A stretch of 64,000 bases of DNA from the NCBI RefSeq assembly GCF_030247195.1, contig NC_080672.1:304203115-304267114 (forward strand), in the 5' to 3' direction. The position numbers and the translations under genes were made by a program. Positions 11,525 through 22,579 of this stretch are shown here, piece by piece. Below the pieces are notes generated by a model. It saw only the letters and a list, made by a program, of their open reading frames with translations, did no database searches and was not told the origin of the DNA. Position 1 is the first letter of the stretch, and each line of letters starts with the position of its first letter. The DNA comes from Topomyia yanbarensis. Its lineage: Eukaryota; Arthropoda; Insecta; Diptera; Culicidae.

Positions 11525-11608
11525 TATCTACCCATGATCGCATAGTTGTCCCGTTTTCTATGGGATTTCCTATGTTTATGGGACTGGTATGCGATCATGG
11601 GCAGCTAT
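11525..11608. mobile_element. small palindromic element, family D copy 2
   Basis: Arms CTACCCATGATCGCATAG and CATGCGATCATGGGCAG-like complement, sharing the middle (TCCCATAGAA) with copy 1 at 9618-9701. Confidence 0.7.
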
Positions 11609-11910
11609 ATCCTACACACAGCTGTTTTCGAAATTAAAAAAACGAAATAAATGATGTATTATACATTGCCTTTGTTTGCATTTTTACCTGCGAAAATTGT
11701 TATTAAACGCGTGGGGTACATTTGTACCCCAGTGCAACGTTCTAAGGTCGAAAACGCAAGTGCAACGTTTTAGGGTTAATTCTAATTATGTATGGTGCAC
11801 TATGCACTATTTCTCCTTAGTGGAGAACAATTTTGGTAAGAACAATTTTTATCCATTATATAAAAACCATCAATGCGCGTGAAGAGCACAAAACCTATAA
11901 CTAAATTGGT
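11609..11910. other. no recognised feature
   Basis: About 300 bases of AT-rich spacer; an open frame of 68 codons at 11676 shows no protein-like features. Confidence 0.5.
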
Positions 11911-12097
11911 TATGGAATTTGCGTTTCGACTTCGTCTCATCGTAGTGGCTTGACTAAGCTAATGCCGGATTGATGCTAGCTCCAAAAAATAGGACTTGCT
12001 CAGGAACACAAGCTAGCGTCAATTCGGCGCTAGCTTAGTCCTGTCACTGTGTTAGAGTCGGATTTTGATGAGTCGTAGTCGAAACGCAAGTTCCATT
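11911..12097. mobile_element. palindromic element family C, complete copy
   Basis: Ends ATGGAATTTGCGTTTCGAC and GTCGAAACGCAAGTTCCAT are inverted repeats, extending inward through ...CTCATC / GATGAG... The interior also has GCTAGC-type inverted motifs. Related ends recur near 32727, 33377, 33620, 43080 and 47480. Non-coding, MITE-like; superfamily not determined. Confidence 0.7.
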
Positions 12098-12899
12098 GGT
12101 AATTCATGTATGGTGTCCAAATTTTCTTCGTAGAGAGAAATTGGGCATAGTTAAATCTGGTATCTATGCTAAACCATTGTAGAAAATAAGAAATCCATTT
12201 CGCCGAGCACGATAGACTATAATGCCTGGTATGTTTATCGAGAGCTTATGACACCAACTTACAATGGAAAAATGGAAAATTCAAAAACTTGTTATTGAAA
12301 TGGCAAAATTTATCCTGACTTAGAAGAAAATATCTCATTACGCTCTTGATGCGAGAATCATCTGCCGTTTAAGCTTTATTGAGCACTTGATTAAGCATTG
12401 TATGCGTTGTTTGCAAATCATGGCAAGCAATAGGGAGAAAGAGCTGCTTCTTGATATGTTTTATTACTCAGTCTTCTGCACAGTTTGCTTCTATTACATC
12501 ATCACAGAAATCTAGTCGAGCTAGCGTCGCAGAGTCGCTAGTTTCAAAAGTTTGTTAAAAGTCGCCGACATACGAAGGATGGTTCATCATGGACACTTGC
12601 ATTGTCGGCAAGTTTGTTGGTTTGTTGCTTAGAACATCCCAGATCTAGGGTATTTATTATGAAGCCACATCAAATAACCATTGAATTTCCTAGCACAAAT
12701 TATTTCTTCCAAGTGGGAAAAATGGAAATCGCCATTCTGCGAACAACTTCTCCGAACAGAAACCATTCCATCATTCCGGCGAAGATAAACCACATCCCTC
12801 ACGTGCACCACCATGGTTTGTTTCGATTCGCTTTTCCGCGAACTATCCAGCGCATATGTAACATTTTCCAAACTCTTTTTTTTTCTCACCTTTTCTTTC
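12098..12899. other. no recognised feature
   Basis: Mixed unique-looking sequence with no domain or repeat I can name; open frames of 86-110 codons overlap on opposite strands at 12600-12930 and lack recognisable features. Confidence 0.45.
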
Positions 12900-13323
12900 T
12901 AAACGATGCTGCCGCGCCGCCATCCGCTAACTAAGAAGACGACGACGACTACGCGGCACCTAGGTCAGGTAGCAGTGGTTCTTGGTGCAAGGTGATCTCC
13001 CGTTGTTGGCTGGGTCGGCAGCGAGTGCGAATGCTACACAGCATCAAAGGATACCAACCAGCCAGCAGCAGATGGAGGCGCCATTAGAAACTGCCGGGCG
13101 TCGTCGTTTGCCGTCTCTATTCGCACGCAGCTACCACCCATCCATCCATGTATCCATCCAACCTGCGCCGCTCGCCCATCCGGCCTGGTTGATTTTTGTT
13201 TGTTTTGCCTCCGCCGAACATCGCGTTTCACGGGAACTAATCGCGAAAAATCTAAATCTGCACAAACAAACTGGTGCTCATCTTCCTGGCTAATTTGTGG
13301 TGGCAACTACGGACTAGAATGAG
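12900..13323 (+). other. GC-rich block, candidate 5' exon of a host gene ending in a splice donor
   Basis: Abrupt rise in GC with simple codon-like motifs (GACGACGAC, CCATCCATCCATG), ending GAATGAG|GTAAGAAT at 13323/13324, a near-perfect donor. An ATG at 13319-13321 sits directly before the donor. An open plus frame of about 100 codons (12982-13293) exists but has no recognisable domain and is not proposed as a protein. I read it as a 5' UTR exon of a plus-strand host gene; transcript evidence is absent. Confidence 0.4.
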
Positions 13324-14529
13324 GTAAGAATGAAGGTGAAAATTGTGCGGTGCAGTGAAAGTCGGTTTTGAGATAGGATGTGTGTAAGGTGTGAAAAGTG
13401 CGCCATGCAAACGGCACTGAACAGTTGGCTTTAGCGTCTCCCATGGTGGTATCCAGTAGTAATTATTTTGGATATTTCAACGAACTATGATGAAGATTTA
13501 TTTTGAGATATTGGAATCAGGTTCTTGGTTGGAGTTTACCATTCAGTTTCGTCCGCACATTGAACATAATTGATAAAGTTGAACCTGTTATTTGTAGGCT
13601 ACCAGCGTTGTTTGAAAATGATGCATGCCATTGCCAATAGTAACGAAACACGGAATAGGTATTATTATGCTCAACAGGCGAATTTCGAATCAAGATATGA
13701 ATACACTCAAGTGTGGTTCCATGAAATCGTGAATTTGCACTTTGATGGACAGATTTCTTTTTTTAATTATTTAGGTGTAGGGGAGACAGGTGCTTAGTTT
13801 CTTTTGGGTTATAAGTGACAATAAGCTTTTTTCCAAAAACTAAATGTACTTTAATCTTGCTGATATCTACCCAAGTCACCATCCGAAAGCAACCCTGTGC
13901 TGAAACTACGCACTTTCCTCGGTAGTGGTTCTAAGAAAGCGGTGAGAATTTCCAACAGACAGATGGTGTGCAGCGGCGATTGGGCAAACACCCAGTCCAT
14001 TTATATTGTAGAGGTGGAAACTGAACGAGCAGCGGTCAGACTTTGAGAAATTGAGTCGTCTAAGTAGCGCCAATTGGGTAGTGGATAAGTGTGCTAAAAT
14101 GGTGCACTTTTTTCATAGCATAGTACTTTCTCTAAACCCTAGCTAGCATCGACGCAGTCCAAATAAATAAATTTGCGCAAGATTTATTAAGTGTGTTTCG
14201 AAATTGAGCATACCGCGACGGTTCTTGGAGATTCGCCCCAATTTCATACAGTTATCAATAAGGAAGCGCCGGCGCCGACTGGCAGCGTTTGGTGTCTTCT
14301 TGGTCGCTGGTTGAAAGGAGGTGTTGCGCACATTTCCACTCACGTCCCTATTTTTATTTTACGCTTTATGTAGCTATGAGTATAGGTGTGCGCAGACTTT
14401 CTAGCAGGGGGGCTCAGCTCACATACTTTCAGTTTTGTCAAGCCTTCATTATCAGTTAGATTTTTGGTCGATGTTTCGATACCAAAACAGTTATTATACT
14501 TATATTTTTTTATTTCATTTGCCGTTGAC
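13324..14529. other. no recognised feature (possible intron)
   Basis: AT-rich sequence after the donor at 13324. Short open frames only (75 codons at 13570). Nothing nameable. Confidence 0.45.
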
Positions 14530-14954
14530 CTCTCTCGATTCTGTCCATCTAGACGGTAGATATCGACCCATCACACATGAACCGGGACCAATGGCATTAC
14601 TACCCTTTCGAGAGGAGTGGTTGTCTGGCTATATGGAGAGACAACAACAAACGCAAGTGGTCTGTTACACTGACGGTTCTCTGATGGAGGGACGTGCTGG
14701 TGCTACTGTCGTGAAATGAGATTGGAACAATCTCACTTACTAGGTAGATACGGTACTGTATTCCAAGCAGAAATCTTTGCGATTATGTGCGGGGTACAAT
14801 CGGCCCTTCAACTGAGTTTGTCCCGCAGAGTTATAAACTTCTGCTCCGATAGTCAGGCTGCAATCAAGGCCCTTAGCTCAGACAAAGCACGGTCCAAGCT
14901 AGTGATTGCGTGCCGCGAACCCAAATCGAAGAGCTAAGCATTGTCAACAGTATC
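14530..14954 (+). pseudogene. non-LTR retrotransposon RNase H domain, 5' part
   Basis: In two frames the sequence encodes CYTDGSLMEGRAGATV, then GRYGTVFQAEIFAIMCGVQ and INFCSDSQAAIKAL, the D-E-D core of a retroelement RNase H. Such domains occur in LOA/I-type non-LTR elements, and the wording resembles mosquito LOA-like elements (inference). The frame breaks near 14715 (stop TGA right after GATVVK). The domain continues at 16956 after an inserted foldback element. Upstream EN and RT are absent, so this is a 3' fragment. Confidence 0.8.
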
Positions 14955-14959
14955 TACTA

Positions 14960-16950
14960 GGGTGTCCCAAAATGACATCATGTTAAAAAGTCATCGGGCT
15001 CACTTCTTAAATGAAAGGTTAGGGTATCAGGACCAGGGTTACCATACTCACAGATTTTTCTGTAATGTCACAGATTTTTTTTATAATTTTTGATCACAGA
15101 TTTTTTTTCACAGATGACAGATTTTTGGCATTTTGATGAAAATTTCACAGATTTTCACAGATTTTTGAAAATATTGTGATTTTTCACAGATTTTTTGGAA
15201 ATGTATCACAGATTTCCACAGATTTTTTTCCTTTTTTAGTCATCACAGATGGTAAAAAGATTTTTTTGATCGAAACACAGATTTCAATGTGGCATCCCTG
15301 ATCAGGACCACTTTCTTCTTCGGAGTGATTTTGTTAAAACGCTCCCTACTAGTGGCGAATTTTGATTTTTTGTAAAATGGGCCGATTTTGGGTGGCTTGT
15401 TGAAGTGCTCCTGAACTTTTTTCAGCATTTTTTATTTTTCTGGAGATCCAAATAAAGAAGTTTGGTTAGTTAGTTTGTACAAATTGTGGATTAAATGAGC
15501 GACATAGCCTTTAAAACTTGGTAAAAAGTTTAATTTTTGGTGTTTTTCATTAGTTTTTCTCAAAACTGGGTACCCACAAATTTTTCAAAGTATAGGAAAC
15601 ACTTCAAATAGTTGAGCCAAATATAGGGGCGTAGTTTTGCTGAAGAAAGTGTACAGGTACCACTAATGGGGTATGAGTTATATAAGTTTTTGTTATATAA
15701 CCTTCGACATTTTTAGCAATTCATCTAAAATAATAATGTTCCAAAAAATAAAACAATTCAAATATGCTTAGACCACATATTGTTTTTTGGAAAATAGAGG
15801 GAAAATGATTTATAACGGCGTTTTCTGTTTGTCTTTAGTGCGTCAGGATCGGGTTTAATGAGAATTTGACGAATTGTTTAACGAATTGAAACTTTACTAA
15901 TGATGCCAAATCTTTAATTGTGTTCTGAAAAATTAATTCTCCATTAATTGGAGGCTTATTTACCAAAATTATTGTAATAGAAGATGCGCTGTATTCAGTT
16001 GCAAAACTTTTTCGAGAATACAAAGCCTTCAAAATTGACTATTTCGGAATTGTGTGATCTAAACGTAAAGATCAGTTTTTTAACATTCACCCCACCCTTC
16101 TGCATTTTTTTCACTCTAAGGTACCATGAAAATGAGACTTTATATACAAAATCTGAATACGGTAATCAATTCGACATACAATATATGCCATAACTTGCCA
16201 CTAACTCGACAAATTTGTTTAATTTTCATGATTTTCAAACCCACTAGGTGGTTATTAATATACTAAATAATTAAAAAAAATCGTCAAATGCTCATAAAAA
16301 CCGATTCTGATGCAGTAGAAACAAGCAGAAAACGCCATTTTTCATCATTTTCCTACTATTTTGCGAAAAACAAAATGCGGACTAAGCACACTGAAACTGT
16401 TTTATTTTGTAGAACAGTGTTATTTTTTTTATGAATAGCATAAAATATCAAAAGGATATCTAGAAAAAACTTAAATAACTCATACCCCATTAGCCGTAGC
16501 TATACACTTTCTTTAGCAAAAATACGCTTCTATATTCGGCTCAACTATTTGAAGTGTTTTCTATACTTTTAAAATTTTGAAGATACCTAGTTTTGAAGAA
16601 AAACCAATGAAAAACACCAAAAATTAAACTTTTTACCAAGTTTTAAAGGCTTTGCCGCTCTTATAATCCACAATGTGTACAAACTATCTAACCAAACTTC
16701 TCCATTTGGATCTCCAGAAAAATAAAAAAGCACCGAAAAAAATCTAAGATAGTTCAGAAGCACTTCAACAAGCATGAATTTGAAATTTTACTTAAAATCG
16801 GCCCATTGTACAAAAAAATCAAAATTCGTCACTAGTAGGGAGCGTTTTAACAAAATCACTCCGAAGAAGAAAGTGGTCCTGATACCCTAACCTTTCATTT
16901 AAGAAGTGAGCCCGATGACTTTTTTAACATGATGTCATTTTGGGACACCC
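14960..16950. mobile_element. 2-kb foldback element with arms of several hundred bases
   Basis: Begins GGGTGTCCCAAAATGACATC and ends with its exact complement, flanked by TACTA on both sides (14955-14959, 16951-16955). Inverted similarity runs inward through features such as AAAGGTTAGGGTATCAGGAC and GGATCTCCAGAAAAATAAA to about 15800 on the left and 16370 on the right, so nearly the whole element is a hairpin with a core of about 0.55 kb. A hAT MITE (15034-15300) is inserted in the left arm only. No transposase. Superfamily uncertain; a 5-bp duplication is the best-fitting reading. Confidence 0.85.
15034..15300. mobile_element. hAT-type MITE copy 1, 8-bp target duplication
   Basis: Starts CAGGGTTACCATACTCACAG, ends AATGTGGCATCCCTG, flanked by ATCAGGAC (15026-15033 and 15301-15308). 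CAGGG ends and 8-bp duplication fit hAT. The interior is repeated CACAGATTTTT. A second copy lies at 53970-54196. Confidence 0.9.
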
Positions 16951-16955
16951 TACTA

Positions 16956-17500
16956 TCTACCTTGTCTGGGTGCCCGGACATTGCGGTATTACTGGAAACG
17001 AATAGGCTGACGAATTGGCCAGGCAGGTTCACCGATTGACTTCGTTGGTTCTGAGCCCGCCACAAGATGGATAAGGGAAAAAATACGGTCCTGGGTTTCG
17101 TCCGAGCACCGTAATTATTGGTGAAATCTACAAACGTGTCGCCAAACAAAGGCGTTTCTAGAACAACCGTGCCCAGTGATTTCGAAAAATCTCCTACATT
17201 TTTTGAAGCTCCCCTGCGGCATGCTGACCAGGGCTTTCGCTGGCTACTGCAAACTCAATTATCACATGGCAACTATTCAGCGTGCTGAGTCTTTTTCATG
17301 TGATCTTTGTGAATCCGACTACGGAACCTCATATCATCTGATATGCAACTGTCCAGCAGTAACGCAATAGCGATTTCGCGTTTTCTTCGGCCATCCTTGC
17401 ATAGACGACACCACGTTTGGACGACTGAAACTCAGAGACAGAGTTTGTTATCCAATGTGGTAAAGAGCTTTAGGCTTACTCGCAATTCCAATTCTACTTC
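16956..17500 (+). pseudogene. non-LTR retrotransposon RNase H 3' part and C-terminal zinc motif
   Basis: Joins 14530-14954 once the foldback element is removed. Encodes YLVWVPGHCGITGNE followed by a stop (TAG where a tryptophan would be expected) and ADELARQ, the last RNase H motif. Further on, SCDLCESDYGTSYHLICNCP (about 17297-17355) is the Cys-rich tail found after RNase H in LOA-like elements, followed by RFRVFGHP after another stop. Several nonsense changes and frameshifts; dead copy. Confidence 0.75.
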
Positions 17501-18000
17501 CCCACACCTCCTACTCCTTTCCTTCCGCTCAAGAAATGATGAAATCACACGGCAATGCACAAATCCCCGACTACATCCAGGGAACGTACCCTTTAAGCCA
17601 ATATATTATGATTCCTGATGTAACTTTTCTACCTGTGTGTTTATGTATGCACGAAAGAGAAACCATAATGAGAGAAAGTGCGGTAAATAAACATTGAAAG
17701 ACGCCCGAGACTCGGATCTGGATAGTGACTTGCTGATGTACAAGTTATGAACAGTCTAGCCGAGGCCCAGGTACGAACCCTACACCTGGCGCAAAAACAA
17801 CAACTGGAACAGTCACTATCCCGCTTAGAGCAGGCGCATGTGGCATAGCATGGGTTAGCGATAAGAACTGGACACCTCAACCAACGTGGGAACCGTCTGG
17901 AGTGAGAATTTGCTGAGTAGGGACTTTTGTTAGGTTAGCCAGGCCTCTGTAAAATAAAGCTAGGAATAAAAGTTTAGTTCAGCCGGAGCAACCGGACAGA
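17501..18000 (+). other. retroelement tail or LTR-like debris
   Basis: Includes a 33-codon frame (17747-17848) encoding a Gln/Leu-rich coiled-coil-like peptide, and an AATAAA-containing stretch at about 17950-17970. It could be the start of a gag-like protein or the end of the non-LTR remnant; I cannot decide. Confidence 0.3.
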
Positions 18001-20129
18001 TAAGTTCGTTTTGATTTTTTAAAAACTCTCTTACTATTGGCGATTTGCGGCAAAACCAAAATTAGTCATGCGACACCTATGATTCAGGTCATGAACTGGC
18101 AAAGTGATACAATTTGCTTTTTTCACCCGTAAGTGAGTCGTAGCTTACAACAAAATCTTCATTATCTTCTCGGAAAAGCTAACCACTGCCAAAATATGAA
18201 TGAAACGAGTAAGAAATTTAGTTTTATTTGCAATTATTCTGAAAGTACAGCCATTTGCAACTATTTGACTCATACATTTCTTCGAAATGTAATCGGGGTA
18301 TTATTGTGGTTATAAAAAATCGTTCCATAAATAAAGTTCCAACTCGAAATCGAGACCAAATCAGCACCAATGTCAAACTCCTTTAACTTTTGAACTACGT
18401 AGGAGATTCAGTGAAGACTATCGGAGAGAAGGATCGGCTGTGCATGATACAAAGCTGACACTTTCCTATTACCCGGATATATTCTTTCCTCGCGTGATCT
18501 AGAGAGTTTCATGAATTTACACCATCTCATGAAGGTTTAGCTTAACTTAGGACGAACGGGAAATGCTGTTGCGGCGGCTACGGTGCTCAACAAATTACAT
18601 TTCGAAACAGCGCGCATATAGCTCTGCGAATAATCTTAGAAACCACTATGTTTTACGCTCTTTTCGCAAGATGTTTACTCATCATCTGATAAAATGATGA
18701 TTTTCCTCCATTTTCATAAACAATTATCAACAAATTGATCGGTAATTTGGTGTTTAAAAGTCATTTTTTACCAATGTTTACAGAAAATATATGCACTATG
18801 ACAGAACAGAATAAAATCAGCAACACTTTTCTTCCAGCGCTATCTGCGAGCGGTTTCAACGTAGAATCGCCAATAGAAGAAATCATTACTTACACATGTG
18901 AGCATTTCGTTGTTTCTACAGCGCAGAGCCTGTCGACCACTCATCGTCCTACCTGCATTCATTCATTGTTTGCAGGCTATTTGGCCCCGATGATCAGTTT
19001 CTGTGAATCCGGAATCTGGTTCCATCTATTTAATGCCTTTCACCATCTTGTGAAACTCAGTAGATGTTTTTGATACACCCCCTGGGACCTGATTCCGGAT
19101 TAACCGGTGAGCCGATAAAGTGTTCTCGTTGTTTGAAAACGGTTGGAATGGTTCTTACACATAGTCTACTGCCACCTACACTGACTTTGTCATTCTTGGA
19201 GTCATTTTTTCATTGAATCCAATGAGCATTATTTATTGGCCTCTTGTGATCGGTTTATGCTTATGTATCTGTTTATTACTTTTACCAACAGACTCCTTGG
19301 CCCCAATGGCTGGCCAAATATCACACTACGTTTTCCGCTGTTCAGATGGATTGAAACACGACTACATTGAAAACAATACCTCATTGGGCCCTTTGCCATA
19401 CTCGAGCAGTTTAATTTGAGATTTTGTTTATCTAACTGATCTTATTTTAAAAATAGTTGCTAGGTTACACTAACCGTTTTACTTTTAATGCTATAAATAT
19501 TAATAATATTCTCAATATTCAAACTAAACTAAAATGAGTTTAACAAAAATGACCTCTGAGATTTTTTTATGAAACATACTATCAATTGTGGTCTTTCGAA
19601 TTCAAAAAGAAGAAAACAATTTCAAAATGCTCATAACGTTTAAACTAAATAAGCTATCTCAAATCTGTCTATATAAATAATATTCGTCTTAATAAGCTCT
19701 GAAAGTTTTGTGAAGACAATATTGACAGAAAAAAATTATTTAAAAAGTTATAATGAAAAAACTGATTTTTTTAGGGTTACCCTATCACACATCATTCTAA
19801 TAGCTGTAAAATTAAAACCATTAAAGTTACAAATATGACGTTACTTGAAAAAGGCTGTACTACAATTTTGCGAAACACTTCATTGTTCTATCTCTTCTTA
19901 TTTCTAAAATAATTTTCAGATCGTACAAACAACTAGAAACCACCCCAATGCCACCCATCCCAAAAGATGCCTCAATTGACGTAGATTATTTGTTCCGAAG
20001 ACATGAAATCTCTAGAACCAGTATTTTAGTCACAAATGTTTTTTTTCATCCTAAATTCTGGATTCGGACCACTGTGCAATGGTGGTTACTTAAATTAATT
20101 ACATTTCAAAATATTTAATATTTTCGATT
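18001..20129. other. no recognised feature
   Basis: 2.1 kb without gene or repeat that I can identify. Open frames of 60-112 codons (for example 18735-19073) lack domain-like composition. Confidence 0.45.
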
Positions 20130-21530
20130 TTATCGAATTCCTCGTCCGGTTGAAATCAAAGGCCATCGCCACACTGTTGTTGTCTGGTGTCGAGCGAACC
20201 AGTGTGCAAAAGAGTTATTTTAAACAGTACACGTCTCTAAAGTTTTTCGCTATTCGGAAGATAAACCCACGACTCCATGATGACTCCTAAATCCTTGACG
20301 TCAGAGTGTCTTGGAATGCTCGAGTCGAAGAAATGGTAGTTAAACTGGATCAAATGGCGATGGTTCGTCCTAATGAAGGAGTTAAGATGGCGGCAGCAGC
20401 GACTTATTGTAGTGGAAGGCTGTCGTCGGAAAAAAAAGCGCTAGAAAATTTGCCGGAGAACAGTTGGCAAATTTCCTTAGTGTCGGAACCTAAAACTCCA
20501 TTAAACGACATACAAGATGGTAAACCGGACTCTTTTCGCAGCTCATTGACATACTTCCAGAACGGCTTGGGCTTAGATTTCGGTTGACACTCGGTATTTC
20601 GGTATCTGAAAATGGCGCGTCTGCTTTGCTGTTTGTATTCGTGGTTAAGTTGAAGGTAGTGGTTTCGTAATGCAAGTGTGTTATGTTTAGAGAATTTTTT
20701 AAATGCAGCTCGTTTGGCAATTTTTAAACGTCTAAGGGCAGTTGATTGCCAGGGAGGGTGTTTATTGGTGCTAATTGTTCGTTTTGGCACATGACGGTCA
20801 ATTAGGTAGGTAGGAATACGTCATCGCTGCTCCGTTCGCGTCGTCATTGTTAAGATTTTCGTCCCAGTTTATATCCAACAGCGTGCTAACGATGCTGTCG
20901 TAGTCAGCGTTGTTAAAATCGTAGACGATAGAGCTTGAGACGTCTTCAAAATTCACTCATAGGTTACCAGCGAGTACAAGATGTAGTGGGGGATGATGAT
21001 GCATATGCTGCACTAAAGGAGCCGGAGTAGTGCGGCAGCACGGAGCGTAGTCCCGGGCACTTACGAAGCAGAGGTTCAATGTACGTCTATTCTCGTTGAT
21101 TACATTATTAATTTGCCGAAGAGTTGCGCTGCTCTAGCTGTCCAGAATACAACTGGCATTGTTGATAAGCAAAGGTTTTTCGATATCCAATCGTAGATAT
21201 CCATTACTTGCCTGGTACAATGTTAATCCAGGTAAGTTGAAGTCGCCCAGTATAACTATATCATCAGACGGGGCGGCGCGGCGATCGAAATGATGAAAGA
21301 AACGGAGGAGATATGTACGTCGATCAGGCTGGAAGCACGCATTCTGTCAGGTGGAATATATACAACACACAGGAACAGATTGCGATCGGCTAGTTTCACT
21401 AATATCCACACTTGCTGGGAGCTCGCCCACCGGTCATCGTTGATCACTCGGGCTTTTATACCATGGCGAACGGCGATAAGCACATCACCACTTGATGTCT
21501 TTTGGCTGTTAAGGGCGTTTCGGTCAATTA
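20130..21530 (-). pseudogene. Jockey-clade non-LTR retrotransposon, internally deleted
   Basis: Reading the minus strand from 21530 downward: endonuclease segment LIAVRHGIKARV, VWILVKLADRNLFLCVVYIPP (about 21480-21330), a GDFN-type stretch near 21250, then the EN-RT linker with FWKYVNELRKESGLPS and EICQLFSGKFSSAF (about 20545-20420). It jumps directly to VKDLGVIM (about 20300-20275), which lies after the RT palm in complete elements. The catalytic YADD block is therefore deleted. Both termini and any poly(A) tail are not visible. The order and wording are typical of Jockey-group ORF2. Confidence 0.75.
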
Positions 21531-21859
21531 TTTATTGTCCTGTATTTGGGAAATTTAGCAACGGTAAAACAGTTTTTGTTTTGTTTGAGGAAATTAATTT
21601 TTGTTGTCGTTTCATTGTTTCATTGTCGCTCTTTAAGAATTCCGCAGATATCAGGTACCATAACACGAGGCGTTATTAATGGCATTACTGCGCAGAAATG
21701 TCACTTTAAATGATCGTGTAATGTAGACATTACTTCATTTTCCATTTAACTTCTTGTAAGTATAAAATCGCCGCGATGATAAGGCATACGTAGGGTTCGT
21801 CATGGTTGCGGTAATTACCGCAACCGCGCGGTAGTCAGCGTTGTTTTACCGTTAGCCGG
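21531..21859. other. spacer, no recognised feature
   Basis: Contains a palindromic GCGGTAATTACCGC around 21808; otherwise nothing recognised. Confidence 0.4.
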
Positions 21860-22539
21860 TCAATGACAAGTGAAGCAGTGTTCTTCTAGTAAGGCGTCTG
21901 AATACCGTTACCTACACAAGTTAAGTATTAGTTTACGTTTCCCAAATAAAGCTCGCTGTGGGAAATGCAGTGGGAATCATGCGGATGATTCCTGTGGAAG
22001 AGATGTCGAAAAGTGTCTCTACTGTGGGGGAAACCCACATGATCTCCCTTCATGTCCCACGTACAAACAGCGCGAGGAGAATCTTAAGCGTTCCCTTCAG
22101 GGATGCTCTAAGCGATCTTTTGCAGAAATGCTTAAGATAGCTACGCCACTTGTCTCTACGAACATCTATACTAACTTGTCTACTGACGAAGGCGACTGTG
22201 ATGAACCCCAGGAGGGAGCAGTCTAGAAGCAATAGAAAAAAGGGGAACATTTCCTCCCCCAAGCTTCGTCGTAAAGGCCAGAAGGTGTCTCTTCATGCCC
22301 CCCCCCCTAAAATAACTACTCAAGGAAGTACTGGTGCAACAGCGAAGCATATCGCTCCCGGTCTCAGTAACTTGAGCGCAGAAAAGGAGTTCCCAGCACT
22401 TCCAGGAACATCAAAAACCCCAAGTGTTCCCATATCTCAGCCAGAGAAAGAAGACAGCGCTGGCTTAATAAATTTCTCTGATATTGTGGACCGTATTCTT
22501 ACAGCTTTAAATATTTCTGACCCCTTAAAATCATCTTGA
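21860..22539 (+). pseudogene. non-LTR retrotransposon ORF1 (gag-like, zinc knuckles), frameshifted
   Basis: Encodes an RNA-binding nucleocapsid-type protein. Visible zinc knuckles are CGKCSGNHADDSC and CLYCGGNPHDLPSC (about 21956-22060), followed by RSFAEML. The frame changes between about 22195 and 22225, and the C-terminal part continues to the stop at 22537-22539 with Pro/Lys/Ser-rich sequence and EKEFPALP. The N-terminal gag region upstream is missing or unrecognisable. ORF2 follows about 40-60 bases later in the same orientation, the usual ORF1-ORF2 order. Confidence 0.75.
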
Positions 22540-22579
22540 TGAGCTTCCTCCCTGCAGTAAAAACATTCTTGGTGCAGTT

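Noticed and set aside
12982..13306. Protein-coding exon of 90-103 codons
   Set aside because: Overlapping open frames on both strands with low-complexity peptides; evidence supports at most an untranslated exon.
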